The position numbers and the translations under genes were made by a program. Under the pieces are notes generated by a model. That model was not told the DNA's origin and did no database searches. It was given only the letters and a program-made list of their open reading frames with translations. A stretch of DNA of 64,000 bases, taken from DASQFD01 sp035633255. Its GTDB lineage: Bacteria > Actinomycetota > Actinomycetes > Actinomycetales > Dermatophilaceae. The stretch covers positions 6,818 through 70,817 of the forward strand of contig DASQFD010000019.1 in NCBI GenBank assembly GCA_035633255.1, written 5' to 3'. Each line of letters begins with the position of its first letter. Position 1 is the first letter of the stretch. This document shows, in pieces, positions 36,027 to 43,992 of this stretch.

Positions 36027-36950
36027 ATGGACGGCTCCCCCGGCGGGCGGCGCGTCGTCGTCGCCGGGGCCTCCGGGCTCATCGGCGGCGCCCTGTGCGC
36101 CCGGCTCGTCGAGCGCGGCGACAGCGTCGTGCGCCTGGTGCGCCGCCCGCCCGCCGGCCCCGGCGAGGTGCGCTGGGACCCCTCGACCCGCCGGCTGGAC
36201 CCCCATGTCCTGGAGGGCACGGCCGCGGTGGTCAACCTCGCCGGGGCCGGTGTCGGCGACCGGCGATGGACCCCGTCGTACAAGACCGAGATCCTCACCT
36301 CCCGCACCGACACCACCCATGCCGTCGCGGCGGCGGTCGCGCAGTCCGGTGCCCCGGTGCGGCTGGTCAACGCCTCGGCCGTCGGCTTCTACGGGAGCCG
36401 CGGCGACGAGGAGCTGACCGAGGACAGCGGGATCGGGGACGGCTTCCTCGCCGAGGTGGTGCGGGCCTGGGAGGCCTCCACCGCGCCGGCGGTCGACGCC
36501 GGGGCCTCGGTCGCGCTCGCCCGCACCGGCCTCGTGCTCGCCGCCTCCGGAGGTGCGGCGGGCCGGCTGCTCACCGTGGCGCGGCTCGGGGTGGGCGGGC
36601 CGCTCGGGCGCGGCCGACAGTGGTGGCCGTGGATCACCCTGCAGGACGAGGTCCGGGCGCTGCTCCACCTCCTCGACGGCGACCTCCGCGGCCCGGTCAA
36701 CCTCACCGGACCCGAGCCGGCCCGCCAGAAGGACGTCGCCCGCGCGCTCGGCCGGGCGCTGGGCCGGCCGGCGGTGCTGCCGGCGCCGTCGCTCGCCCTC
36801 CGCGCGGTGCTCGGCGAGTTCGCCGGGGAAATCCTCGCGAGCCAGCGGGTGCTTCCCCAGCGGCTGCTCGCCGACGGCTTCCTCTTCGAGCAGCCGACCC
36901 TGGAGGCTGCCGTCGAGTGGCTGCTCGCCGACGCCCGCCGCGCTCCCTGA
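36027..36950 (+). CDS. TIGR01777-family SDR epimerase-like protein
   Basis: 307 residues, extended SDR with N-terminal GASGLIGGALCARL (NADP site), VNLAGAGVGDRRW, and the ASAVGFYG active-site region where Tyr and the following residues are typical of TIGR01777 rather than sugar epimerases; C-terminal DUF1731-like segment. Activity unknown. Sixteen bases after sucB, as in M. tuberculosis (Rv2216), so part of that operon. Confidence 0.92.
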   Translation: MDGSPGGRRVVVAGASGLIGGALCARLVERGDSVVRLVRRPPAGPGEVRWDPSTRRLDPHVLEGTAAVVNLAGAGVGDRRWTPSYKTEILTSRTDTTHAVAAAVAQSGAPVRLVNASAVGFYGSRGDEELTEDSGIGDGFLAEVVRAWEASTAPAVDAGASVALARTGLVLAASGGAAGRLLTVARLGVGGPLGRGRQWWPWITLQDEVRALLHLLDGDLRGPVNLTGPEPARQKDVARALGRALGRPAVLPAPSLALRAVLGEFAGEILASQRVLPQRLLADGFLFEQPTLEAAVEWLLADARRAP

Positions 36951-36984
36951 CGGGCCAGCGGCGCGGGACGACCGGGGCGGGGCG

Positions 36985-38721
36985 TCACGGGGCGCGAACG
37001 GCGGTGACCCGCCAGCCGGCGTCGGTCCAGGCGAGGTCGAGCAGCACCGGCGTGCCCGCTCGTGCGGGGCGCTCGGTGCGCGCGGACGGGGTCACCACGG
37101 CATACGCGGAGGTGTCCACGGCGGCGCGGACGGTGGCCGCCGCCCCGGACACCGCGTCGGCCCTGGCCTCACGGACGGTAAAGCGAAGCCCGGCGTAACG
37201 TCCGCCGCTGCGCTGCACCGCGGCCAGGGCCTCGGTGTCCTGCCGCATCGCCGCGGACCCGGGGGCGTCCACCTCCGCCAGTCGCGCGGCCACCCCGGTG
37301 CCCCACGCCCGCGCCCGCGCGTCTGAGAGCGCCTGCACCAGGCGCACGGGGTCGCGGCGCGGTGACCCCCGGTCCAGCCCCACGTCCGCACCGCGCACCG
37401 GTGGCGCCGTCGACGGCGGGGGGGCGGCGCTGGTGGCCGGCCCGGCACTGGTGGCCGGCCCGGCACTGGTGGCCGGCCCGGCACTGGTGGCCGGCCCGGC
37501 ACTGGTGGCCGGCCCAGCACTGGTGGCCGGCCCGGCACTGGTGGCTGGCCCAGCACTGGCCGTCGGTGTGGTCCGGGGGCTGGTTGCCTCCGGTGCGCCG
37601 AGGCGGTCCACGGCCAGGGCAGCGAGCGACACCGCCACGACGACGACGGCGACCACCGCCAACCCCCCGGCGAGCGGCCGCCGGGCGGCGGGCGCCCGCC
37701 CGACCCGCTGCCCGACCCGGTCCTGCCCGGCCCGGTCCTGCCCGACCCGGTCCTGTCCGACTCGCCGTCGGCCGGTGCGCCGGCGGGTCACGTGGCGCCC
37801 GACCCCGCGCCGTCCCCGACGCTGCGGGGTCGGCACCGGCTCCGGGCGGGCCAGGTCGCGGATCCGCTGGGTGAGTGCGCTGACCTCGTCGTCCGGGGTC
37901 ACCAGGTGCAGCGGCTCGGGCGCGGCGGCCTCGTAGAGCGCCATGGCGAGCTCCTCGGCCGTGGGCCGTGACGCGGGGTCACCTCGGAGCGCCGCATCGA
38001 GCACCGCCACCAGCGGCTCGTCGTGCGGGCGTGGTCGCAGCGCGTCCACGAGGCGGCCACGCACCGGCGCGGGCCCGGGCTCCTCCCCGGTGAGGCACAG
38101 CCACCCCAGTGCGCCGACGGCATACACGTCCGAGGCGGAGGTAGGCAGGCCACCCAGGGTGACCTCCGGCGCGACGAAACCCCGGGTGCCGTGGACGTCC
38201 CCGGCGATCTCACCGCGCATCCGCGCGGTGCCCAGGTCCGCGACGTGCGGCCGGCCGGAGCGGTCGAGCAGGACGTTGCCCGGGGACAGGTCCCCGTGCA
38301 CGACGCCCGCCGCGTGCAGCGCCCCGAGCGCGGAGGCCACCGGTGAGAGCACGGTGACCACCTCACCGGCGCTGAGGTTACCCCGGGCCCGCACCACCTC
38401 GCCGAGGGGGCCGCCGGCGAGGAGGTCGAGGACGAGCGCGACGCCGCCGCCCTCCAGCGCCACGACGTCGTGCACCGCGACCAGGTGGGCGTGGTGCACC
38501 CCCCGCAGGACGGCCGCCTCACGGGCCACCGCGCCGTCGTCGGCGGCGGGCACGACCTTGACGGCGAAGGCGACGCCGTCGTCCTCACGCAGTGCCGACC
38601 ACACCGTGCCGTGGGCCCCCGTGCCGATGAGCTCGCCGACGTCGTAACCCGGCATCACCGGTGGGCGCGGCCTGACCACCACCTCCTCCACGTCGAGCGG
38701 CCCGAGCCGGTCCAGCAGCAT
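36985..38721 (-). CDS. Membrane Ser/Thr protein kinase with repeat stalk
   Basis: 578 residues. N-terminal kinase domain: Gly-loop GTGAHGTVW, Lys55 (FAVKVV), catalytic loop HGDLSPGN (Asp144, Asn149) and DLG metal motif (Asp162). The usual HRDxK Arg and Lys are Gly143 and Ser146, so it is an atypical Hanks kinase, though the essential residues remain. A basic juxtamembrane part (GQDR repeats) leads to one membrane helix (LAVVAVVVVAVSLAALAV). Outside, a seven-fold SAGPAT stalk precedes an NTF2/SnoaL-like looking C-terminal domain. Not in the recalled core synteny. Confidence 0.82.
   Translation of the reverse strand: MLLDRLGPLDVEEVVVRPRPPVMPGYDVGELIGTGAHGTVWSALREDDGVAFAVKVVPAADDGAVAREAAVLRGVHHAHLVAVHDVVALEGGGVALVLDLLAGGPLGEVVRARGNLSAGEVVTVLSPVASALGALHAAGVVHGDLSPGNVLLDRSGRPHVADLGTARMRGEIAGDVHGTRGFVAPEVTLGGLPTSASDVYAVGALGWLCLTGEEPGPAPVRGRLVDALRPRPHDEPLVAVLDAALRGDPASRPTAEELAMALYEAAAPEPLHLVTPDDEVSALTQRIRDLARPEPVPTPQRRGRRGVGRHVTRRRTGRRRVGQDRVGQDRAGQDRVGQRVGRAPAARRPLAGGLAVVAVVVVAVSLAALAVDRLGAPEATSPRTTPTASAGPATSAGPATSAGPATSAGPATSAGPATSAGPATSAGPATSAAPPPSTAPPVRGADVGLDRGSPRRDPVRLVQALSDARARAWGTGVAARLAEVDAPGSAAMRQDTEALAAVQRSGGRYAGLRFTVREARADAVSGAAATVRAAVDTSAYAVVTPSARTERPARAGTPVLLDLAWTDAGWRVTAVRAP
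37431..37556 (-). repeat. Seven 18-base tandem repeats (SAGPAT stalk)
   Basis: Unit TGGTGGCCGGCCCGGCAC on the + strand, seven copies with no gaps; copies 5 and 7 have CCCAGCAC and copy 7 also GGTGGCTGG. It encodes the Ser-Ala-Gly-Pro-Ala-Thr stalk of the kinase. In-frame, so copy number could change stalk length without loss of function. Confidence 0.9.
37706..37765 (-). repeat. Imperfect 15-base repeats (GQDRV) in the kinase
   Basis: Three to four copies of a unit like CCCGACCCGGTCCTG encode Val-Gly-Gln-Asp-Arg repeats next to the membrane helix on the cytoplasmic side. Independent of the 18-base array 150 bases away in the same gene. Confidence 0.75.
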
Positions 38722-38807
38722 GGCGACACTGTGCCGCAGGCGCGCCCGGGCGCCGTTCAGTTGTCCACAGGGTCCGTCCCACGGCGGGCGCCCCTAGCCT
38801 TGCCGGC

Positions 38808-39542
38808 ATGCCCGCCGAGTCCCCCACCATCCTCGCGACCTCGGGCGGCTACCGCCCGGGGACACGCACCGTCCTGGAGTTCAACGCCCTGGTCCACCAC
38901 GCGGTCGACCGGTCCGGCGTGACCGGGCGCCGCCCGCGGTTGACGTTCGTCGGGACCGCGAGTGGCGACCAGCGGTACGTCAACGACCACGTACACCAGG
39001 CCGGCCGGCTCGCCGGCATGGAGGTCACGACCCTCGACCTCTTCCCGATGCCGAGCGTCGACGACGTGACCGGCCTGCTGCTCGCCTCGGACGTGGTGTG
39101 GGTGCAGGGTGGCTCGGTCGCCAACCTGCTCGCGGTCTGGGCCGTCCACGACCTCGGCACCGCCCTGCGCACCGCGTGGCAGGCCGGCGTCGTCCTCAGC
39201 GGGGTGTCCGCCGGGTCGATCTGCTGGTTCGTCGGGGGCACGACCGACTCCTTCGGCCCCGAGCTGCGGCCGGTCCTGAACGGGTTGGCGCTCCTGCCCT
39301 ACGGCAACGGGGTGCACTACGACAGCGAGGAGCGCCGCCGGCCGCTCGTGCACCGCCTCGTCGCCAACGGGACCCTGCCGGAGACGCACTGCACCGACGA
39401 CGGGGTGGGGCTGGTCTACTCCGGCACCGACCTGGTGGAGGCCGTCGCCGAGGTGGACGGGAAGGGCGCCTACGTCGTGCGCCGGGTCGGGGAGGAGGCG
39501 GTCGAGGAGCGGCTCGAGCCGCGCCGCCTGCCGACCCCCTGA
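38808..39542 (+). CDS. Peptidase E-like serine peptidase (S51)
   Basis: 244 residues of the class-I glutamine-amidotransferase-like fold; nucleophile elbow GVSAGSICW (Ser134), VQGGSVANLL before it and HYDSEERRRPL after, matching dipeptidase E-type S51 peptidases, which cleave Asp-X dipeptides. TAGCCT (38795-38800) 7 bases before the ATG marks a leaderless mRNA. It converges on the Gfo/Idh gene with only 4 bases between stops. Confidence 0.88.
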   Translation: MPAESPTILATSGGYRPGTRTVLEFNALVHHAVDRSGVTGRRPRLTFVGTASGDQRYVNDHVHQAGRLAGMEVTTLDLFPMPSVDDVTGLLLASDVVWVQGGSVANLLAVWAVHDLGTALRTAWQAGVVLSGVSAGSICWFVGGTTDSFGPELRPVLNGLALLPYGNGVHYDSEERRRPLVHRLVANGTLPETHCTDDGVGLVYSGTDLVEAVAEVDGKGAYVVRRVGEEAVEERLEPRRLPTP

Positions 39543-39552
39543 CGGGTCAGGG
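39537..39552. terminator. Stop-spanning hairpin, peptidase E/oxidoreductase
   Basis: CCCTGA (39537-39542) and TCAGGG (39547-39552) pair perfectly around a 4-base loop; each arm carries the stop codon of one convergent gene. Confidence 0.45.
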
Positions 39553-40590
39553 AGAGGGCGGCCGTCCGGGGGCCAGCACCTCCACCACCCGGTGGCCCCG
39601 CGCGCTTTCCCGCGCCGCGTCGAGGACCGCGAGCACGTGCACGGCGTCGCGAGGGTCCACCGGCATGGCCGCCTGCCGGTCGTGCGCGGCCAGCGCGGCG
39701 GCGAGGCCCCGGTAGAAGTCGGCCTGCTCCGAGCGCACCCGGCGCACCGGCTCCCGCTGGGCCCCCCGGTAGAGCCACCCGCAGTGGTCGGCATCCGCGT
39801 CCGCGAGGTCGGGGAGGGTGACCGGCTCCCCCGGGAACTGCGCGGAGAGGTATGCCGCCGCGTTCCCGAGCAGCCGCACGCGCGGCCCGGGTGCCGCGGA
39901 CAGCGAGGACGCGGTCAGGTGCGAGACGACGCCGCTGGCGTGACGGCACACCAGGAAGGTGTCGTCCTCCGAGCGGGTGGTTCGGGCGTCGACGGTCGCG
40001 AACACGCTGTCCACCGGCCCGAAGAGGCGCACGGCGCCGTCCACGAGGTGGGCCTGCAGGTCGAGGAGGAGGCCGCCGCCCTGCTCGGCGGGCAGCTGCT
40101 CGCGCCACCGCAGTTTCGGCTCCGGCCGCCAGCGCTCCCACCTCATCTCGAGGCGGTGGACGGCGCCGACGGCCCGGGAGCGGACGACGTCGGTGAGGGT
40201 GGCGAACTCGGAGTCGTAGCGGCGGTTCTGGAAGACCGTGAGCGGCACGCCGGCCTGCACGGCGTGGTCGACGACGGCGAGTGCGGTCTCGGCGTCGACG
40301 GCCAGGGGCTTGTCGACGACGACCGGGACGCCGGCGTCGATCACCGCGTGCGCCTGCCCGGCGTGCGCGCCCGTGGGCGAGGCCAGGACGATGACGTCGA
40401 CGCCCCCGGCCGCCAGCAGCCCGGCGAGGTCGTCGTGGAGCGTCACGCCCCGCAGGTGCCGGCTGGCCCGCTGCCGACGGCCGGGGTCGGAGGACACCAC
40501 GGCGGCGAGCTCGAGACCGGCAGCCGTGGCGAGCGGGGCGTGGAACTCCGCACCTGCGAGCCCGTAGCCGACCAGGCCCATCCGCACCAT
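39547..40590 (-). CDS. Gfo/Idh/MocA-family oxidoreductase
   Basis: 347 residues: N-terminal Rossmann fold (GLVGYGLAGAEFHAPL), the EKP-type Lys motif as VVDKPLAVDAETA, and a C-terminal beta-sheet domain. NAD(P)-dependent sugar or inositol oxidoreductase; substrate unknown. The ATG at 40590 is preferred over GTG 40593 because it lies exactly 6 bases from TAGGCT (40602-40597). Confidence 0.88.
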   Translation of the reverse strand: MVRMGLVGYGLAGAEFHAPLATAAGLELAAVVSSDPGRRQRASRHLRGVTLHDDLAGLLAAGGVDVIVLASPTGAHAGQAHAVIDAGVPVVVDKPLAVDAETALAVVDHAVQAGVPLTVFQNRRYDSEFATLTDVVRSRAVGAVHRLEMRWERWRPEPKLRWREQLPAEQGGGLLLDLQAHLVDGAVRLFGPVDSVFATVDARTTRSEDDTFLVCRHASGVVSHLTASSLSAAPGPRVRLLGNAAAYLSAQFPGEPVTLPDLADADADHCGWLYRGAQREPVRRVRSEQADFYRGLAAALAAHDRQAAMPVDPRDAVHVLAVLDAARESARGHRVVEVLAPGRPPSP

Positions 40591-40724
40591 CACCCGAGCC
40601 TAGGCCGGTGGTGGGACGGGGGGCCGGGCAGACTGGGCAGCCTGCTCCGCACCCGGATGCGACGGGCAGGGTGGGTCAACGGCGACGCAGGATGGGTGCC
40701 CGGCGGGGTACGTGGCGTGTCGTG

Positions 40725-40777
40725 GCGCAGAGTGCTCCTGACGCGGTTGTCACCGCGTCAGGAACAGAGTCCTGCGC
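40725..40777. promoter_or_regulatory. Two-tier dyad with alternative ANTAR-like hairpin
   Basis: TCCTGACGCGG (40736-40746) and CCGCGTCAGGA (40753-40763) are perfect 11-base arms with loop TTGTCA; outside, GCGCAG (40725-40730) pairs with CTGCGC (40772-40777). The CAGGA of the right arm can instead pair with TCCTG (40770-40774), forming a hairpin with hexaloop ACAGAG, which has A at position 1 and G at position 4, as in RNA sites of ANTAR proteins. The two folds exclude each other. No T-run. Confidence 0.5.
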
Positions 40778-40825
40778 TCTTCGTCGGGTCGGACCGGGTG
40801 ATGGGCCGCGCACTGGACTCGCCCC

Positions 40826-40858
40826 TTGACTCTGTGCTGGACGCCCTGGCGATATGGT
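40826..40858 (+). promoter_or_regulatory. Candidate sigma-A promoter for the GAF-ANTAR genes
   Basis: TTGACT (40826-40831) and TATGGT (40853-40858) resemble -35 and -10 elements, but the 21-base spacing is long; GATATG (40851-40856) would give 19. If used, the mRNA has a leader of about 350 bases before 41216. Confidence 0.35.
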
Positions 40859-41215
40859 GGTCAAAGCGTCACCCGTGACCCCGGTGGCTCCCGAGCGGTC
40901 CGGACGAGGCGTAGGAGAGTGGAGATGGGGTCACGGTCTCTCTTCCTGCTGCGAGGACTCGCGGCCCGCCGAATCCAGGCGTCTTCCCTCCAGGTCGCTT
41001 CCCGCGTTGCGCGGCAGCGGGCGGAAGCTCGCTCGCCGTGGAGGTGACCCCGATCCAGAGCCCGGCCCGCTCTGACGAGCGGGTCGTCCTGGCCGGCGCT
41101 CGGAGGGGGTGGCGCCGCCGTGCTGCGGCTCGGGACGTGCGCCAGGCGGCGCTTCCTTCCCCCACTTCCCCCGCTGCTGTCATCACGCCGATGCGGTCGG
41201 GCGTCGGTGCTGGCG

Positions 41216-41953
41216 ATGGATGACCTACCGGCGCGGATGGCCCACGCCAACAAGCTCATCGACGGCGAGCCCCGGACTGCAGGGACCTCCCCGGGGAACA
41301 TCGGGCGGCTGGAGGCACTCTGTAGGGCGCTGGCCCGGGCACTGCCGGCCACCGGCGTCGGACTGAGCCTGCTCACGGATGACAGCTACGCGGGCGGGAC
41401 GGTGGCTGCCTCCGACGCGACGAGCCGGGCGCTCGAGGAACTGCAGTTCACCCTCGGTGAGGGGCCCTGCATCGACGCGCACGCGTCGCGCCGGGCGGTG
41501 CTGGAACCCGACCTGCACACCCACGGCACCCGCCGCTGGCTCGGCTATGGCCCAGCGGCCCACCAGCACGGCGTCCGAGCCGTCTTCGCGTTCCCCCTGC
41601 AGGTCGGGGCGGCTCGTGCGGGGGCCCTGGACATCTATTGCGACACGCCCGGTTCGCTGACCGCCGAGGCGCTGACCCAAGCCTTCACCTTCGCCGAGGT
41701 GGCGATGGGTTTGCTGGTGGATGGGCATGGCGGTGCTGCGGGCAACCAGGCCACCACCGACCTGGATGACGTGCTGGCCTACCGGCTGGAGGTCTACCAG
41801 GCCCAGGGCATGGTGATGGTCGACCTCGGCGTGCGCATCGACGAGGCAATGGCCAGGCTCCGCGGCTACGCGTACGCCCAAGGTCGCTCCATCAGCGCTG
41901 TGGCCGGGGACATCGTCGGCGGTAAACTGAGGCTGGAACGGGACACGAAATGA
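41216..41953 (+). CDS. GAF-ANTAR antitermination-type regulator (first)
   Basis: 245 residues: GAF-like sensor (about 15-165, with LGEGPCIDAH and VFAFPLQVG) and a C-terminal ANTAR-like helical bundle (VYQAQGMVMVDLGVRIDEAM followed by ARLRGYAYAQGRS). ANTAR proteins bind paired hexaloop RNA hairpins and prevent termination. The ATG 41216 is preferred because upstream codons are Arg/Pro-rich noise; no good ribosome site is seen. Its TGA overlaps the next ATG (ATGA). Such pairs are typical of Micrococcales/Intrasporangiaceae and respond to unknown signals. Confidence 0.82.
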   Translation: MDDLPARMAHANKLIDGEPRTAGTSPGNIGRLEALCRALARALPATGVGLSLLTDDSYAGGTVAASDATSRALEELQFTLGEGPCIDAHASRRAVLEPDLHTHGTRRWLGYGPAAHQHGVRAVFAFPLQVGAARAGALDIYCDTPGSLTAEALTQAFTFAEVAMGLLVDGHGGAAGNQATTDLDDVLAYRLEVYQAQGMVMVDLGVRIDEAMARLRGYAYAQGRSISAVAGDIVGGKLRLERDTK

Positions 41954-42729
41954 CCAACCACGTCGACGCTCGCGCGGTCCACGAGCCGGAAGGCTCGGGC
42001 ACCATGATCGCCGTTGCGCACCTCGCCGACATCTTCGTCGAGGTCGCGGACACCCTCGTCGACGACTTCGACATCATCGAGTTCCTGGAGTCGCTGACCA
42101 GGCACACCGCCGAGGTCAGCGATGCCGCCTCCGCCGGGTTGCTGCTCGCCGACCCGAACGGTCAGCTGCAGTACATGGCGTCCTCGGGGGAGTCCGTGAA
42201 GCTGTTGGAGCTCTTCCAGCTCCAGTACCAGGAAGGCCCGTGCCTGGACTGTTTCCGCTCCGGCACGGCCGTGGTCAACAGCGACCTGCACCATGCCGAG
42301 CAGCGATGGCCGCTGTTCGCCCCCCGGGCCGTCGAGGCCGGCTTCCAGTCCGTGCACGCCTTCCCCCTGCGCCACCGGCAGAAGGTGATCGGCGCCCTGA
42401 ACCTGTTCAGCACCGACCTCGGACACCTCGAACCGACCGACGTCCGCATCGTCCAGTGCCTGGCCGACATCGCCACCATCGGGTTACTCCAGGAACGCAC
42501 CATCCGCAGCGCCGAGATCCTCACCGAACAGCTCCAGGGCGCCCTCAACAGCCGGGTCACCATCGAGCAGGCCAAGGGCGTTCTCGCCAGAACCCACGGC
42601 ATCGGCGTCGACGCCGCCTTCGAGCTCATGCGCGGCTACGCCCGCCGCAACCAGCACCGACTCAGCGACGTCGCCTTGGCGGTCGTCACCGACCCCAGTC
42701 GTCATCCGGCCCTCACCACGGCACCCTGA
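41950..42729 (+). CDS. GAF-ANTAR antitermination-type regulator (second)
   Basis: 259 residues. GAF domain (about 25-185: EGPCLDCFRSGTAVVNSDL, VHAFPLRHRQKVIGALNLF) then a canonical ANTAR domain (LNSRVTIEQAKGVLARTHGI, AFELMRGYARRNQHRLSDVA). The EGPC cysteine pair (CLDC) could make it redox- or metal-sensitive. Four-base overlap with the first gene means co-translation; the two may heterodimerise. It converges on a STAS gene. Confidence 0.88.
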   Translation: MTNHVDARAVHEPEGSGTMIAVAHLADIFVEVADTLVDDFDIIEFLESLTRHTAEVSDAASAGLLLADPNGQLQYMASSGESVKLLELFQLQYQEGPCLDCFRSGTAVVNSDLHHAEQRWPLFAPRAVEAGFQSVHAFPLRHRQKVIGALNLFSTDLGHLEPTDVRIVQCLADIATIGLLQERTIRSAEILTEQLQGALNSRVTIEQAKGVLARTHGIGVDAAFELMRGYARRNQHRLSDVALAVVTDPSRHPALTTAP

Positions 42730-42761
42730 CCGCAGCGCTCACCAGCGGGGGCACCGGTCGC

Positions 42762-43100
42762 TCAGTGCCCGGGCTGCCTCGCCAGCGAGTCCAGCAGGCC
42801 GAACACGCGCAGGACCGACCCGGTCGCGCCCGTCACCTCGACCGGCGCCGTTCCTCGCGCCCGGCGGATGAGGTGAGCCGAGCGGACGTCGCAGAACCTC
42901 AGCCCGGTCAGGTCGACCGCGAGGTGTCCGCGGTTCTTCCCCGCCGCCTGCGCCAGTTCCTCCCCCAACATGCTCTCGGTGGCAATGTCGGCTTCTCCGG
43001 ACAGCTCAAGGACCCACACGGCCCCATAGTCCAGAAGTGATGCCCGCAGGGTGGCGCACGAGCGAATCTGCGGCACCTGTGACACTGCTACGGCTGCCAT
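42762..43100 (-). CDS. STAS-domain anti-sigma antagonist-like protein
   Basis: 112 residues, one STAS domain (VWVLELSGEADIATESML, LAVDLTGLRFCDVRSAHLI). In SpoIIAA-type antagonists the loop reads FxDSSG with a phosphorylated Ser; here it reads FCDVRS, so the phospho-site is Arg and control by a partner kinase is doubtful. No anti-sigma factor gene is adjacent. Start ATG at 43100 chosen to match the domain boundary; upstream codons are Arg/Pro-rich. Confidence 0.82.
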   Translation of the reverse strand: MAAVAVSQVPQIRSCATLRASLLDYGAVWVLELSGEADIATESMLGEELAQAAGKNRGHLAVDLTGLRFCDVRSAHLIRRARGTAPVEVTGATGSVLRVFGLLDSLARQPGH

Positions 43101-43275
43101 GGCGGACTCCAGCGGTGGTCGATGTCGCCACCGGGGTCCAAGGCGGCCGTGCCCTGCCACTCTAGGCCCTCACCCCTCCGGCCCGACAGTGCCAGGCGCG
43201 GACCGTCGCTGGCTCCGGCCGTGACGGCATACGTCGCGGGCCCGTGAGTCACGTCCGGCGGTTACCGTTGCGGGC

Positions 43276-43920
43276 ATGCGGTTCGTCCACCTCGGCTTCG
43301 CCCCCGACCTCGTCGACTACGAGGCGGGCTGGGCGCGCCAGCGCGAGGTGCACGCCGCCGTCGTCGAGGGCCGGGAGCCCGACACGGTGCTGCTCCTCGA
43401 GCACGCCCCGGTCTACACGGCGGGCAAGCGCACCGAGCCGCACGAGCGGCCCACCGACGGCACGCCGGTGATCGACGTCGACCGCGGCGGCAAGATCACC
43501 TGGCACGGCCCCGGGCAGCTCGTCGGCTACCCCATCGTCCGGCTGACCGAGGTGCCGATCGACGTCGTGGCCCACGTGCGCCGGCTGGAGGAGGCGATGA
43601 TGCGCGTCACCCGCGAGTTCGGCGTCGAGACCACCGCGGTCGACGGCCGCACCGGGGTGTGGGTCCTCGGCGACGGCACGCGCCCGGACCGCAAGCTCGG
43701 CGCCATCGGCGTCCGCGTCAGCAGGCGGGTCACGATGCACGGCTTCGCGCTCAACTGCGACGCCGACCTCGCCTGGGCCGACGTCATCGTGCCCTGCGGC
43801 ATCGCCGACGCCGGGGTGAGCTCGCTGAGCCGCGAGGCCGGGCGCCCGGTGACCGTGCAGGACGTGCTGCCGTACGCCGAGAAGCACCTCGCCGACGTGC
43901 TCGAGCCATCGGGCGCCTGA
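43276..43920 (+). CDS. lipB: Octanoyl-[ACP]:protein octanoyltransferase
   Basis: 214 residues. Transfers octanoate from ACP to lipoyl domains (SucB, GcvH). Has RGGKITWHGPGQLVGYPI, the KLGAIGVRVSR Lys motif and the acyl-thioester Cys174 in VPCGIADAGVSS. TACCGT (43263-43268) 7 bases before ATG: leaderless. Followed by lipA 72 bases on. Confidence 0.96.
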   Translation: MRFVHLGFAPDLVDYEAGWARQREVHAAVVEGREPDTVLLLEHAPVYTAGKRTEPHERPTDGTPVIDVDRGGKITWHGPGQLVGYPIVRLTEVPIDVVAHVRRLEEAMMRVTREFGVETTAVDGRTGVWVLGDGTRPDRKLGAIGVRVSRRVTMHGFALNCDADLAWADVIVPCGIADAGVSSLSREAGRPVTVQDVLPYAEKHLADVLEPSGA

Positions 43921-43992
43921 CCCCTTCGGTGGCGGCGAGGGCCCGGCCCGCCACGTAGACTGGACCACGTCGAGACCACCGCGAGGAGCCCC

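Larger units (their letters stand above)
40594..41215. other. 622-base region without a convincing gene
   Basis: Contains the Gfo/Idh promoter, a large dyad (40725-40777), a candidate promoter (40826-40858) and then about 350 bases that would be leader of the GAF-ANTAR mRNA. Short ORFs here are Arg/Pro/Ser-rich shadow type. GC content and codon statistics look slightly lower than in neighbours around 40740-40870. Confidence 0.6.

Noticed and set aside
40608..41075. Several 62-73-codon frames in the gap before the ANTAR genes
   Set aside because: Arg/Ser/Pro-rich, no ribosome sites and no similarity to known families.
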